DNA from: Dehalococcoidia bacterium UBA1141 | GTDB lineage: Bacteria > Chloroflexota > Dehalococcoidia > Lucifugimonadales > UBA3495 | NCBI GenBank assembly: GCA_002311385.1 | Contig: DCAE01000129.1 | Coordinates: 2,546 to 35,361, forward strand | Direction of reading: 5' to 3' | DNA: 32,816 bases | Program-made: the position numbers and the translations under genes | The notes under the pieces: model-generated | Database searches by the model: none | Told to the model about the DNA's origin: nothing | What the model saw: only the letters and a program-made list of their open reading frames with translations | In this document: positions 31,772 to 32,816 of the stretch, piece after piece | Numbering within the stretch: the stretch's first letter is position 1 | Layout of the letters: every line of letters begins with the position of its first letter

Positions 31772-32816
31772 ATGGTCACAAAGACATCGGCAGAGTCACT
31801 AAAAAGTCTGTTTGCAGGCACTGCCCCATTCGCTCTGATAGACGTTCGGGAAGCGGGAGAGTACAACAGCACCCACATTCCCGGTTCCAGCTTTATTCCC
31901 CGTCGGCGCCTTGAGCTTCAGATTCCCACAGCCGTCCCTTTTAAGGGCGCTCTGGTCGTGGTCTGCGATGACGACGGAAGGCGCGCGCAAGCAGCGGCAG
32001 CAACCCTGGAGGATTTAGGCTATACCAACGTGTCGGTCTTGGACGGTGGCATCAACATCTGGACCACGTTGGACCTGCCCACGGAATGGGGCACCAACGT
32101 TCCAAGCAAGGACTACGGAGAAAAGATGGAGGTGGTCCACCACGTTCCGGAGATTGACGCCCCTGAACTGCAGAAACGAATCGATCGCGGCGACAAATTG
32201 GTGATTCTAGACACTCGCACGCCGGAAGAGTACCAGCGCTTTGCTATTCCCGGAGGCCGGAGCATGCCGGGCGGGGAATTGGCCTACCGCATCACGGATG
32301 TCATTAAAGACCTGGAGCCGGACACCACTGTGGTCATCAATTGTGCGGGCCGCACCCGCAGCATCGTCGGCACCCGAGTACTCCAACGCATGGGGGTCGA
32401 TGCCATCGGCCTAAAAAACGGCACATCCGGATGGGTATTGGCCGGCTTCCAGGTGGAGCGCGGCGCAGACCGGGTGGAATTACCCGAAGTCTCTGCGGAA
32501 GGCCGAGCCGCCGCCGAGCGCTACGCCGAGAAACTGGCCTCTGAAGACGGCGTCCGCTACTTGGATATCCCCGGGCTGAAGGCAGCCATGGATAAGCGCT
32601 CTCAAGAAACCGTTTATCTCGTCGACATACGCACTAAAGAAGAGTACCAAAAGGGGCACATCCCCGGGTTCCAATGGTTCCCGGGAGGCCAATGCGTCCA
32701 GCGATCCGACGATGTGGCCGTGGTAAAGAACGCCACCATAATTTTCGCTTGCGACGGCAAGGCTAGAGCCACCCACACTGCGGCATGGTACCGCCAATTC
32801 GGCATCAAAGAAGTCT
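31772..32816 (+). CDS. Multi-domain rhodanese (sulfurtransferase), cut by window end
   Basis: No stop codon is reached, so the gene continues past the window. At least 348 residues form three rhodanese domains in a row: about 5-105 (LIDVREAGEYNSTHIPG, active-site loop Cys65 in VVVCDDDGRRA), 125-230 (ILDTRTPEEYQRFAIPG, Cys191 in INCAGRTRS) and 258-348 (LVDIRTKEEYQKGHIPG, Cys327 in FACDGKARA). All three keep the catalytic cysteine that carries persulfide sulfur. Four-domain relatives exist, so a fourth domain probably follows. GAGGAG at 31757-31762 supports ATG 31772. The cupin thiol dioxygenase upstream suggests a shared role in organic sulfur breakdown. Confidence 0.9.
   Translation, partial: MVTKTSAESLKSLFAGTAPFALIDVREAGEYNSTHIPGSSFIPRRRLELQIPTAVPFKGALVVVCDDDGRRAQAAAATLEDLGYTNVSVLDGGINIWTTLDLPTEWGTNVPSKDYGEKMEVVHHVPEIDAPELQKRIDRGDKLVILDTRTPEEYQRFAIPGGRSMPGGELAYRITDVIKDLEPDTTVVINCAGRTRSIVGTRVLQRMGVDAIGLKNGTSGWVLAGFQVERGADRVELPEVSAEGRAAAERYAEKLASEDGVRYLDIPGLKAAMDKRSQETVYLVDIRTKEEYQKGHIPGFQWFPGGQCVQRSDDVAVVKNATIIFACDGKARATHTAAWYRQFGIKEV

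Overview
The window looks like bacterial chromosome from a Chloroflexota lineage, most likely a marine SAR202/Dehalococcoidia-type organism. This is inferred from the gene mix, not from a marker gene: an archaeal-type archaellum motor set beside ordinary bacterial housekeeping genes (glmS, pcrA, lysC), an enolase-superfamily enzyme (a family reported as expanded in SAR202), a phosphonoacetate hydrolase, a TreT-like trehalose synthase, SpeD with an aminopropyltransferase, and bacterial sigma-70-like promoters. I saw no rRNA, tRNA, CRISPR array or insertion sequence.

Layout. (1) 198-5895, plus strand: ArlG-like, ArlF-like, ArlH, ArlI and ArlJ, then a very acidic low-complexity protein 11 nt after arlJ. 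No archaellin and no recognisable arlCDE or arlX lie in the window, so the filament gene is probably to the left. (2) 6060-14088: glmS (GTG start), a TreT-like GT4 enzyme, phosphonoacetate hydrolase, homoserine kinase, aspartokinase and a GT2 polyprenyl-phosphate sugar transferase. (3) 14274-16822: sparse region with a small excisionase-type HTH protein, a TPR protein with an acidic tail, a 58-residue type IV pilin-like peptide on the minus strand and long non-coding stretches. (4) 16823-18195: speD and speE-like genes behind a textbook CRP-type palindrome. (5) 18530-23033: a class V aminotransferase (minus) divergent from a CRP/FNR-family gene broken by two indels, then pcrA. (6) 23118-26556: a gene remnant, a zinc alcohol dehydrogenase, a GNAT protein and a minus-strand enolase-superfamily/NIPSNAP pair. 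(7) 26764-28381: a self-contained arsenic unit with promoter, inverted-repeat operator, Cys-rich PadR-like regulator, ArsM and terminator. (8) 28448-32816: PIG-L deacetylase, MaoC-like protein, membrane protein, a thiol-dioxygenase-like cupin with its own promoter and terminator, and a multi-domain rhodanese cut by the window edge.

Themes across the window. Several promoters are extended -10 elements (TG-N-TATAAT type) without a clear -35; two sit so close to the start codon (crp-like, pcrA) that the mRNAs should be leaderless or nearly so. Short perfect or near-perfect tandem repeats of 7 to 15 bp, usually three copies, recur mostly in intergenic DNA; one of them (7 bp x 3) lies inside the broken crp-like gene and explains one of its frameshifts. 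The strongest candidates for something undescribed are the acidic protein attached to the bacterial archaellum operon, the crp-like gene with a mutable repeat next to a CRP-type site, and the Cys-rich PadR/ArsM unit.
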